64,000 bases of DNA from JABDGC01 sp964449835. GTDB taxonomy: Bacteria > Pseudomonadota > Gammaproteobacteria > DSM-16500. Each line of letters begins with the position of its first letter. The stretch's first letter is position 1. Of the stretch, positions 1 to 6,610 are shown piece by piece. The notes under the pieces are model-generated. The model saw only the letters and a list, made by a program, of their open reading frames with translations, made no database searches and was not told the origin of the DNA. The position numbers were made by a program, and so were the translations under genes. The DNA is taken from positions 33,476-97,475 of the forward strand of contig CAYVBZ010000001.1 of NCBI GenBank assembly GCA_964449835.1. Reading direction: 5' to 3'.

Positions 1-625
1 CCGTTAATTGCGGGTTGTCCTGCACTGCAGTGTGAGAGCCAATTAAAATCGCATCAAGCTGCTGCCGCAGTTGATGAGTATGCAGCTGCGACTCAGTGCA
101 GGATATTTGCTTGGCATCTCCAGGTTGCGTGCTGACTTGGCCGTCCAAGGACATCGCCCACTTTGCTAAAACAAAGGGACGCCGATTCTGAATATAATGG
201 AAAAAAATCTCGTTTAAGCGCTTCGCTTCGGCCTCTAAAACACCACTTCGGACCTGAATACCGGCTTTTCTTAAAATTTGCGCGCCCTTTCCGGCAACAC
301 GGGGATTGGGATCAAGACAGGCCAGGTAAACTTCTTTGATGCCAGCTTCAATCAAGGCAGTCGTGCAAGGCGGTGTTCGGCCAAAATGGCAGCAGGGCTC
401 CAAGGTAACGAAAGCAGTCGCACCCTGTGCCGCTTCGCCGGCCTCACGTAAAGCCAGCACTTCAGCGTGGGGGCCTCCAGCGCGCTGATGCCAGCCGCTA
501 GCGATCACTTGGTCCTGCTTTACAAGCAGACAACCAACCATGGGATTTGGAGAGACAGTAAAACGGCCCTTTTGGGCCTCGGCCAGTGCTTGCGCCATAT
601 AGGCTTGCTGTTTCGCTTCGGTCAT
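1..625 (-). CDS. ribD: RibD, bifunctional riboflavin deaminase/reductase, partial
   Basis: Enzyme of riboflavin synthesis that deaminates the pyrimidine intermediate and then reduces its ribosyl side chain. Reading the minus strand from the ATG at 625 gives 208 residues before the window edge, so the C-terminal reductase half is cut off. The deaminase domain is clear: HAE at residues 53-55 and the zinc cysteines in EPCCHFGRTPPC (Cys78, Cys87). The reductase domain begins near residue 150 (RPFVLAKWAMSLDGQ). The gene is read out of an FMN riboswitch and its terminator lies directly before the start codon, so expression should fall when FMN is plentiful. An SD-like GAGAGGG lies within the 3' arm of that terminator. 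Confidence 0.93.
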   Translation of the reverse strand, partial: MTEAKQQAYMAQALAEAQKGRFTVSPNPMVGCLLVKQDQVIASGWHQRAGGPHAEVLALREAGEAAQGATAFVTLEPCCHFGRTPPCTTALIEAGIKEVYLACLDPNPRVAGKGAQILRKAGIQVRSGVLEAEAKRLNEIFFHYIQNRRPFVLAKWAMSLDGQVSTQPGDAKQISCTESQLHTHQLRQQLDAILIGSHTAVQDNPQLT

Positions 626-626
626 A

Positions 627-660
627 TAAAAAAAGCCCTCTCAAGCAATCTCAGGGCTTC
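627..660 (-). terminator. Intrinsic terminator of the ribD leader
   Basis: On the minus strand AGCCCT (653-658) pairs with AGGGCT (634-639) across a 13-nt loop and is followed by a run of seven T. The run ends two bases before the ribD ATG. It sits downstream of the FMN aptamer and is the expected expression platform. Because the only SD-like sequence overlaps the 3' arm, the hairpin could also block ribosome binding. Confidence 0.75.
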
Positions 661-711
661 TTTTTAACCAAATAGGGGCTTGTCATCCTGAAATAAAGGA
701 CAACAATCGCT

Positions 712-849
712 ATCTTCTTTCATCCGGACTTTCACCGTCGGCTTTGGTTTTTCACCAAATCTGCCGGCTTCCACAGAAGCTGGCTCGCGGGCTTTTTTAC
801 AGGAGAGTAAAATTACCGCCGGTGGGGATTTGCACCCCGCCCTGAAGAT
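712..849 (-). promoter_or_regulatory. FMN riboswitch (RFN element) upstream of ribD
   Basis: The minus strand carries the conserved RFN blocks in order: a closing stem ATCTTC/GAAGAT (844-849 with 712-717), the GGGCGGGGTGCAAATCCCC block, ACCGGCGGTAA, AGCCCGCGAGCC, and finally GGTGAAAGTCCGGATGAAAG. FMN binding normally switches off riboflavin genes, which matches ribD downstream. A TATAAT (917-922 on the plus strand, read on minus) lies about 70 bp upstream and is a plausible -10 box; no good -35 is visible. Confidence 0.95.
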
Positions 850-1007
850 AACAAGGGGGTAGCTTAGCATAGGTTGGGGACCAGAGAAAGCGGAGTGCCG
901 GGGGAAAAAATTTGCTATTATAATCAAGGTTGGTTGCAGCATACCTCCCAACCCTCATGGGAGCTCGCCCGCAATGAAGAATTCTGGAAATCAATTAAGG
1001 AAGCTCC

Positions 1008-1565
1008 ATGAAAATTAAATCCTTCACCATCAGCCTTCTATTAGCCACCCTTTGCGCCAATGCACAGGCCGATTTATGTGAGAAATTTTGTCATGGTAGA
1101 GTCTATGTGGGCCCTACGCTTCTGGTACAGGACATTTCCGCAAATCACGCGAGCTTTCGGGGTCTTGATCCTCAAATCAGTTTGGGCTATGCAGACTGGT
1201 CAAACAAATATTATCTTGCCGCTGAAGCCTTCTACCTTCCCGCCACAATTGTTTTATCGGATAGACGCGCTTTCCCAAATGATCCAACAGCAAAGTCCTC
1301 GAATAGCTTTGGAGTGGGCCTGCTTCCAGGCATGTTCATTTATAAAAAGTGGCTGGGCTATCTGCGCTTCGGCCCTATTATCTCCCGCTTTGTTGCCCCA
1401 AACAGCATGAAGCTCGGCGGCCAATTAGGCTTTGGCTTACAAGCTTATCTGACCAAGCAATTCGCCATACGTGGAGAATATATTTACACCGCCTATAGTT
1501 CCGTCGCAAAGATCGGAACGCCAACCTCTAATCAATTTGGGCTTGGGTTTATTTACTACACTTAA
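1008..1565 (+). CDS. Small outer-membrane beta-barrel protein
   Basis: A 185-residue protein with a classical signal peptide (about residues 1-21, ending NAQA). The mature part is built of alternating polar and aromatic strands, for example YLRFGPIIS and FAIRGEYIYTAY, ending in a strand FGLGFIYYT with an aromatic near the C-terminus, as in Opa/OmpA-like eight-strand barrels. No specific family member is recognised. The ATG follows AAGGA at a normal distance. It is divergent from ribD and followed by the rhomboid gene 70 bp on. Function unknown; a surface protein is the safest call. Confidence 0.7.
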   Translation: MKIKSFTISLLLATLCANAQADLCEKFCHGRVYVGPTLLVQDISANHASFRGLDPQISLGYADWSNKYYLAAEAFYLPATIVLSDRRAFPNDPTAKSSNSFGVGLLPGMFIYKKWLGYLRFGPIISRFVAPNSMKLGGQLGFGLQAYLTKQFAIRGEYIYTAYSSVAKIGTPTSNQFGLGFIYYT

Positions 1566-1635
1566 GGAGAGAGAGTTGCATCCTGAGCGAGAATGGCCGA
1601 AAATAAAGCTTTTCTTTTAAGGGCTTCGTACTTCT

Positions 1636-2259
1636 ATGGACAGTTTTCAAAATGCTGTCAGTCAACTTGACCTGAGCGTACTCCTCATCAAGGCCAATAT
1701 GCCTTTGGTGCTTGCGATCATTGCCGGTCTTTATTTCCTGCATTTTATTAATTTTATCTTGGGTTACCGTTTAAATATTTTAGGAATCTATCCGCGCCAT
1801 TTGCTTGGCTTACCGGGTATTTTCACCTCTCCTTTTTTACATGGCAATTTTAATCATCTTTTTTTTAATTCCCTTCCACTTTTTATTCTCCTCAGCTTTG
1901 TTTTACTAAACGGCCCGCTCACTTTTCTCAGCATCACCACTACCATTATTGTGGTTGGTGGACTGGGTACCTGGCTTTTTGGCAGGAAAGCGCTGCATAT
2001 CGGTGCTAGCGGTGTCATTATGGGATACTGGTCTTATTTATTACTGAATGCCTATCAACAACCCACTGCCATGTCGCTCGCGCTAGGTCTGGTCTGCGTT
2101 TATTACTTCGGCAGTTTGCTCTTTAATCTTTTTCCCTTAGAGGCACGGTCTTCATTTGAAGCGCATATTTTTGGTTTTGTGGGCGGGATTGCCGCGAATT
2201 ATACAGTGCCTTATTTAAACCCGATTTTGGAGCGTTATATCCATCTAGTGAACTCGTAA
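1636..2259 (+). CDS. Rhomboid-family intramembrane serine protease
   Basis: A 207-residue protein made almost entirely of membrane helices. The rhomboid catalytic pair is visible: GASG with Ser125 in HIGASGVIMG, and His177 in FEAHIFGFVGG. The upstream HGNFNHLFFN block (His74, Asn78) matches the conserved oxyanion-side helix. Rhomboids cut transmembrane segments of other proteins inside the lipid bilayer; the substrate cannot be read from the sequence. The length is typical of a minimal six-helix bacterial rhomboid. It stands alone, and the methionine importer behind it has its own promoter. Confidence 0.85.
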   Translation: MDSFQNAVSQLDLSVLLIKANMPLVLAIIAGLYFLHFINFILGYRLNILGIYPRHLLGLPGIFTSPFLHGNFNHLFFNSLPLFILLSFVLLNGPLTFLSITTTIIVVGGLGTWLFGRKALHIGASGVIMGYWSYLLLNAYQQPTAMSLALGLVCVYYFGSLLFNLFPLEARSSFEAHIFGFVGGIAANYTVPYLNPILERYIHLVNS

Positions 2260-2315
2260 AGACCACCCAAAAAATGAAATCATTGTCACAGCAAGCCAAC
2301 TCAGGCAAACCCTAC

Positions 2316-2344
2316 TTGACCTTCCCCCCAAATTTCGCTATATT
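2316..2344 (+). promoter_or_regulatory. Sigma-70-type promoter for metN-metIQ
   Basis: TTGACC at 2316-2321 and TATATT at 2339-2344 are separated by exactly 17 bp. Transcription would start near 2351, about ten bases before the SAM-II aptamer, so the whole switch would be in the leader. Confidence 0.75.
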
Positions 2345-2360
2345 TTAGGCTGAAGTTTTT

Positions 2361-2412
2361 AAGCGCTGATTTGAGCTACAGCTTGCAAGCGCTTTATAAA
2401 TATGGCTAAAGC
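2361..2412 (+). promoter_or_regulatory. SAM-II-type riboswitch aptamer upstream of metN
   Basis: Recognised from the conserved SAM-II sequence. P1 is AAGCGCT (2361-2367) paired with AGCGCTT (2388-2394). The loop starts with GATTT and reaches TTGCAAGCGC; the tail reads TATAAATATGGCTAAAG. These match the family positions CGCTGATTTAA, TTGCAAGCGC, GATAAA and GTAGCTAAA of the alphaproteobacterial type sequence. GCT at 2375-2377 can pair with AGC at 2410-2412, standing in for the CC/GG pseudoknot pair of the type sequence (inferred). SAM-II normally lowers expression of methionine and SAM genes when SAM is high; here the target is a methionine importer. Confidence 0.85.
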
Positions 2413-2420
2413 GTATCAAT

Positions 2421-2454
2421 AACCATCGCCTGCTTTAGCACGATGGTTTTTTTT
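2421..2454 (+). terminator. Attenuator terminator of the SAM-II switch
   Basis: AACCATCG (2421-2428) pairs with CGATGGTT (2441-2448) over a 12-nt loop, followed by an unbroken T run to 2454. The loop contains GCTTTAGC (2432-2439), the exact reverse complement of GCTAAAGC (2405-2412) in the aptamer tail. Pairing of these two would compete with both the pseudoknot and the terminator, so the leader can be read as a complete on/off attenuator. Confidence 0.85.
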
Positions 2455-2498
2455 CGCACCTTATTTAGCCAAGGTCCAACATAAATAAGGGTGGCATC

Positions 2499-3500
2499 AT
2501 GATCGAACTCAAGCAACTGAACAAGAGTTATTTCATTCATAAGCGGGAATTCCATGCGCTTAAAAACCTGGACCTCCAGATTAGACGGGGGGAAATTTTT
2601 GGCGTGTTGGGGAAAAGCGGGGCTGGCAAGAGTACCTTGTTGCGCTCGGTGAACCTATTGGAGCGCCCCACTTCCGGCCAAGTGATTGTCAATGGCGTCA
2701 ATCTCACGGCCCTGTCTCAAGCCGAACTCCGCGAGCACCGGCATCAAATCGGCGTTATTTTTCAGCATTATAATTTGCTAGAGTCTCGCACGGTCTTTGG
2801 CAATGTTTCTCTGCCCCTCGAAATCACGGGCGCCTCGGGTTCGCATATTCAGGAAAAAGTCGGCAACCTTTTGGAGCTGGTTGGCTTAAGTGACAAGAAA
2901 AACCATTTTCCCGCGCAGTTAAGCGGCGGCCAAAAGCAGCGAGTGGGCATTGCAAGGGCCCTTGCGACCGATCCGAAACTGCTGCTTTGTGATGAGGCAA
3001 CCTCCGCCCTGGATGCGGAAGCGACCAGCGCGGTACTCACTCTCCTAAAAAAAATCAACCGGGAACTCGGCTTGACCATTTTGCTTATCACGCATGAACT
3101 CGACGTGGTTAAAAAAATCTGCGACCGCGTGGGCATTTTGGACCAAGGCAGCTTAGTGGAAGTGGATTCAACCGTGAATATTTTTTCAAACCCAAAAAAC
3201 CAGGTCACCCGGCAGCTTATTCAGCAAGCGCTTCATTTTTATGAACCCGACCAAAACGACCAAGGTTCCCTGGTTCTAAAGCTCACTTTCATCGGCAAAG
3301 ACAGCGAAGAGCCTATCATTTCATCTTTGGTGAAGAAATTTAATGTTAGCTTTAACCTGAAGCAAGCGCTGATTGAAAAGGTGCAAGACACTACAATCGG
3401 CTTCACCATTTGCTCTCTTAGCGGCGAAAAAGCAGCGCTCGATCAAGCGCTGCAATATCTTCAATCCACCTCCATTCAGGCGGAAACACTTTATGCATAA
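2499..3500 (+). CDS. metN: MetN, methionine ABC importer ATPase
   Basis: ATP-binding subunit of the D/L-methionine importer at the inner membrane, 333 residues. Walker A is GKSGAGKST (38-46), the ABC signature is LSGGQKQRVG (near residue 140) and Walker B is LLLCDEATSALD. After the ATPase domain comes a NIL-type regulatory domain (about 250-333), which in this family binds methionine and inhibits transport. The start ATG follows AAGGGTGG. Its last 8 bases overlap the start of metIQ (ATGCATAA), so the two are translationally coupled. The gene lies behind the SAM-II attenuator. Confidence 0.95.
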   Translation: MIELKQLNKSYFIHKREFHALKNLDLQIRRGEIFGVLGKSGAGKSTLLRSVNLLERPTSGQVIVNGVNLTALSQAELREHRHQIGVIFQHYNLLESRTVFGNVSLPLEITGASGSHIQEKVGNLLELVGLSDKKNHFPAQLSGGQKQRVGIARALATDPKLLLCDEATSALDAEATSAVLTLLKKINRELGLTILLITHELDVVKKICDRVGILDQGSLVEVDSTVNIFSNPKNQVTRQLIQQALHFYEPDQNDQGSLVLKLTFIGKDSEEPIISSLVKKFNVSFNLKQALIEKVQDTTIGFTICSLSGEKAALDQALQYLQSTSIQAETLYA

Positions 3501-4965
3501 GCTCGAACTTGCTCTCTTACTGAAAGCCACCTGGGAAACGATCTATATTGTGTTCGTCTCGAGTTTTATTAGCGTGATTTTTGGCTCCCTCGTCGGTACT
3601 TTGCTTTTTTTGACACGGGAAAAACAAGCGCTTGAAAATAAATGGCTGCACCAGTCCCTGGGTCTTCTGGTCAATGTGACACGCTCCATTCCTTTTATTA
3701 TTCTGATGATCAGCATCATTCCTTTGACGCGTTTGCTAGTTGGGACCACCATCGGCAGCAATGCCGCCATTGTGCCCTTGGCGCTCGCCGCCATCCCTTT
3801 TTACGCGCGCATTTGCGAAGCTGCTTTTGCGGAACTTCCCGCGGGTTTAATTGAAGCCGCGCATGCTTTCGGGGTCAACACCTCGCAGCTTCTTTTTAAA
3901 ATTCTAATTCCGGAAAGTTTGCCTGCTTTGCTGCGAGGACTCACCCTCACCATTATCGCTCTAATCGGCTACTCGGCCATGGCAGGGACCGTCGGCGGCG
4001 GCGGCTTGGGCGAACTTGCTATTAATTACGGCTATCAACGCTTTGACGCCATCGTGACCTTGGAGACTGTGTTAACACTAGTCGTTCTGGTGCAAGTGGT
4101 GCAATTTGCCGGTGATTTTCTGGCAAAAAGACGCCGTGTTAAACCGCTTCTGATTGCCGCCCTGCTGCTTGGACTAGCTAGTTTTGGCAGCCAGCTCTCT
4201 CCTTTCTTTTTCTCCCCCGAAGAAGAGCTCAAGGTTGGGGTGACCTCAGGCTGGTCTGAAGAAGTCATGAAAACCGCGCAAACTGTCGCAGAATCAGAGT
4301 ATCACTTAAAGTTAAAAGTGGTCACCTTTAACGATTACGTGCTGCCAAACACTGCCCTCGCAAACGGCAACATCGACAGCAATATTTTTCAGCACCTGCC
4401 TTACCTAGACGCTCAAGTTAAAGCCCGCGGCTACCACTTGGTTCCAATCGCGAAGACCTTTGTTTATCCCATGGGTTTTTATTCCAGAAAAATCTCGACC
4501 CTGAAAGAATTGAATGACAATGCCCTAATCGCGCTGCCGAACGACCCCAGCAATGAAGGCCGCTCTTTACTGCTGCTTGAAAAAGCTGGGTTGATTTCCC
4601 TGAAACCCAATGCAGGCACCCTGGCCTCTTTAAAAGATATCACCACCAATCCAAAAAATTTGCGCTTTAAACTCTTAGACGCTGCTCAATTACCGCGAGT
4701 TCTCAAAGACGCCGACTTAGTCGCTCTAACCAATGATTATATCGGCCCCGCAGGTTTTCAAACCAATCAAGCCCTGCTCAAGGAAGGCGCTGATTCGCTT
4801 TATGCCAACATTATTGTTGTCCGGGCCGAGGACAAAGACAACCCACGTTTCCAGAAACTGGTTACGGTTATGCATTCCAAGGCAGTTTTAGAAAAAACTA
4901 AAGCACTTTTTCCGAACGGAGCAGCAATTCCTGCTTGGGACTTTCTAAAGACCAAGCCCGCTTAA
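3493..4965 (+). CDS. MetI-MetQ fusion: methionine permease joined to its binding protein
   Basis: One 490-residue reading frame carries both remaining parts of the importer. Residues 1-215 are the MetI permease, with five hydrophobic helices and the EAA-like loop around EAAHAFGVNTSQLLFKILIPE. A further hydrophobic helix at about 218-236 (LLIAALLLGLASFG) leads into a MetQ/NlpA-type substrate-binding domain (about 245-490; KVGVTSGWSEEVM, NIDSNIFQHLPYLD, TNDYIGPAGF). There is no lipobox cysteine; the binding domain is tethered by the membrane helix. The chosen start is the ATG at 3493 that overlaps the metN stop; a longer upstream frame only overlaps metN. Confidence 0.93.
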   Translation: MHKLELALLLKATWETIYIVFVSSFISVIFGSLVGTLLFLTREKQALENKWLHQSLGLLVNVTRSIPFIILMISIIPLTRLLVGTTIGSNAAIVPLALAAIPFYARICEAAFAELPAGLIEAAHAFGVNTSQLLFKILIPESLPALLRGLTLTIIALIGYSAMAGTVGGGGLGELAINYGYQRFDAIVTLETVLTLVVLVQVVQFAGDFLAKRRRVKPLLIAALLLGLASFGSQLSPFFFSPEEELKVGVTSGWSEEVMKTAQTVAESEYHLKLKVVTFNDYVLPNTALANGNIDSNIFQHLPYLDAQVKARGYHLVPIAKTFVYPMGFYSRKISTLKELNDNALIALPNDPSNEGRSLLLLEKAGLISLKPNAGTLASLKDITTNPKNLRFKLLDAAQLPRVLKDADLVALTNDYIGPAGFQTNQALLKEGADSLYANIIVVRAEDKDNPRFQKLVTVMHSKAVLEKTKALFPNGAAIPAWDFLKTKPA

Positions 4966-4967
4966 AA

Positions 4968-5124
4968 TGTGTTGATTCACTTTATCTTGTCCTGAGCAAC
5001 GCGAAGGACCTTCTCGCTGCAAAGTCAGGAAGTCCTTCACTTCGCTCATGACAAAACAAAATGTCAACACCCTTTAATCGTTCTCATCATTGTTTTGTCA
5101 TCCTTCACGAAGTGAAGGACCTCC
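4968..5124 (+). repeat. Decayed palindromic intergenic element plus a solo arm
   Basis: GTGTTGA at 4969-4975 is mirrored by TCAACAC at 5064-5070. Inside, both arms carry the sequence found at other loci here: CCTGAGCAACGCGAAGGACC on one side and GTCCTTCACTTCGC on the other. A further single arm with TTTTGTCATCCTTCACGAAG lies at 5092-5111 and runs up to the end of the neighbouring ATPase gene. The outer arm resembles the one at 63962-63983. Confidence 0.7.
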
Positions 5125-5127
5125 AAT

Positions 5128-6279
5128 TTAACTTAGCAAAAATTCTTTTAGGCCAACAACATGAATTCTTTTATTGAGAGAATAAGACACTTTCCCAGGA
5201 TAAATAACCGTTAAAGCATCTAGGTTCAAATTTTCTTGTGCAGCTTCCAATGAGGTTGTTAAACGAGGAGCATCGCTATATTTAAATTCAAAGCCTACCT
5301 TTTTGCCGTCCTTTAAAATAAGCAAATCTAACTCCGCCTGTGCATGAATGCCCCAAAAATAAGCCTCCTCTGGTCTTGCCTGACAATGTCGAATCACTTC
5401 CTCCAATGCGAACCCCTCCCACGAGGCGCCCAACTTCGGATGTAAAAATAATTTTGTTTTATCTTGAATGCTGAGCATTGTATGAAAAATTCCGCTATCG
5501 CGAAAATAAATTTTAGGTGATTTGACTTGTCTTTTTTTGATATTTTCAATCCACGGCTGAAGCTCACGGACCATAAAAGTCCCCGTCAAAATATTCAGAT
5601 AATTTCGAATTGTTGTATGCGCCGCCCCTAATGAGTGCCCAATTTCACTCGCGTTAAAGATCGTGCCATGATAATGAGCCAGCATCATCCAAAAGCGGCG
5701 CAGCGTATTGGCCGGAATTGTAATACCTAATTGAGGAAGATCATGCTCTAGAAACGTTGTTACATAAGCAGTTCGCCAACTGTCACTTATCGCCGCACTT
5801 TCTGCTAGATATGAACGCGGGAAGCCTCCTCGGAGCCACAGCAACTCCAAGTCCTCCACTTCAGGATATGAAAATGGTGTTAATTCAATATAGGAAATAC
5901 GACCAGCTAAGGACTCTGATGATTGTTTTATAAGCTCTCGAGAAGCGCTTCCCAAAACAAGAAAGCGTCGATCTTTATGTTGATCCACTAAAACACGCAG
6001 TATTGGAAATAATTCAGGCCGTCGCTGAATCTCATCAATAACAATAAGGCCTTCCATATTTTCTAAGGTCAGCTGGGGCCTTTCTAAGCGCGCCAAATCA
6101 CTTGGACTTTCAAGATCAAAGAAGTTGATATCATGCTTAGCTTGTTTTGCTAATTTAGCATATTCCCTTGCAAGAGTCGTTTTTCCACATTGTCGAGGCC
6201 CTAAAAGGGCAACCACTGGGTTGACCTTGAAAGAAAATTTTATTTTATCTATAAAATTCAATCGGTTAAGAATAGACAT
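5128..6279 (-). CDS. AAA-type ATPase with DUF4143 C-terminal domain
   Basis: A 383-residue protein of the widespread ATP-binding/DUF4143 family. Walker A is GPRQCGKTT (27-35) and Walker B is GLIVIDEIQRRPELF. RFLVLGSASRELI resembles sensor 1. The C-terminal half has the DUF4143 pattern (SPKIYFRDSGIFHTML and a PD-(D/E)xK-like ELDLLILKDGKKVGFEFKY), which suggests a nuclease-like fold. Members are common in mobile and accessory regions; the cellular role is not settled. It stands alone between palindromic repeats and is preceded by a perfect 11-bp inverted repeat, so it was probably acquired and may be autoregulated. Confidence 0.85.
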   Translation of the reverse strand: MSILNRLNFIDKIKFSFKVNPVVALLGPRQCGKTTLAREYAKLAKQAKHDINFFDLESPSDLARLERPQLTLENMEGLIVIDEIQRRPELFPILRVLVDQHKDRRFLVLGSASRELIKQSSESLAGRISYIELTPFSYPEVEDLELLWLRGGFPRSYLAESAAISDSWRTAYVTTFLEHDLPQLGITIPANTLRRFWMMLAHYHGTIFNASEIGHSLGAAHTTIRNYLNILTGTFMVRELQPWIENIKKRQVKSPKIYFRDSGIFHTMLSIQDKTKLFLHPKLGASWEGFALEEVIRHCQARPEEAYFWGIHAQAELDLLILKDGKKVGFEFKYSDAPRLTTSLEAAQENLNLDALTVIYPGKVSYSLNKRIHVVGLKEFLLS

Positions 6280-6290
6280 GTTTGGCTCGT

Positions 6291-6319
6291 GAAAATTGAG
6301 TTGTTATCACTCAATTTTC
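6291..6319. promoter_or_regulatory. Perfect inverted repeat before the DUF4143 gene
   Basis: GAAAATTGAGT (6291-6301) and ACTCAATTTTC (6309-6319) form an exact 11-bp inverted repeat with a 7-bp spacer. It begins 12 bp upstream of the ATPase start codon. It could be an operator or a hairpin in the 5' leader; nothing in the sequence decides between them. Confidence 0.55.
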
Positions 6320-6610
6320 ATACACAAGAAGGCGCTAGTCAAGGCAAAAAAATTTAAAGGTTCGGGTCTACTTCTCCCAGGTTTTCTATCTCAAAAGCAC
6401 TGTCGAGAGAATTATAAATCCATTTTGTAAACTTCCTTTCTGTGCATAATGCAGTTGACGCAGTTACTTGATAATATGCGAAAATATTGAAACAGGTCAA
6501 AACCAAATATTTACTACTATAATTAAGATACTGGATATAATTTTATTAAAGGGCCAAAGTAAATTTTCGAAATAACTGTTTGTAAAAGCTCAACCTAAGA
6601 GGGGAATAAA
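6320..6610 (+). other. AT-rich intergenic region with promoter-like boxes
   Basis: No gene is supported here. Two TATAAT hexamers occur at 6518-6523 and 6536-6541, either of which could serve the large downstream gene, but neither has a convincing -35 at 16-18 bp. AGAGGGGAATAAA directly before 6611 supplies the ribosome binding site. A minus-strand open stretch ending GEVDPNL near 6357 is too weak to call. Confidence 0.4.

Noticed and set aside
664..994. Two minus-strand open frames of 95 and 65 codons
   Set aside because: They lie across the FMN riboswitch and its promoter; the sequence is explained by the conserved RNA.
6357..6510. Minus-strand open stretch of about 50 codons ending GEVDPNL
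   Set aside because: No ATG, no recognisable family and AT-rich composition; it could be chance or a small gene remnant, but it cannot be supported.
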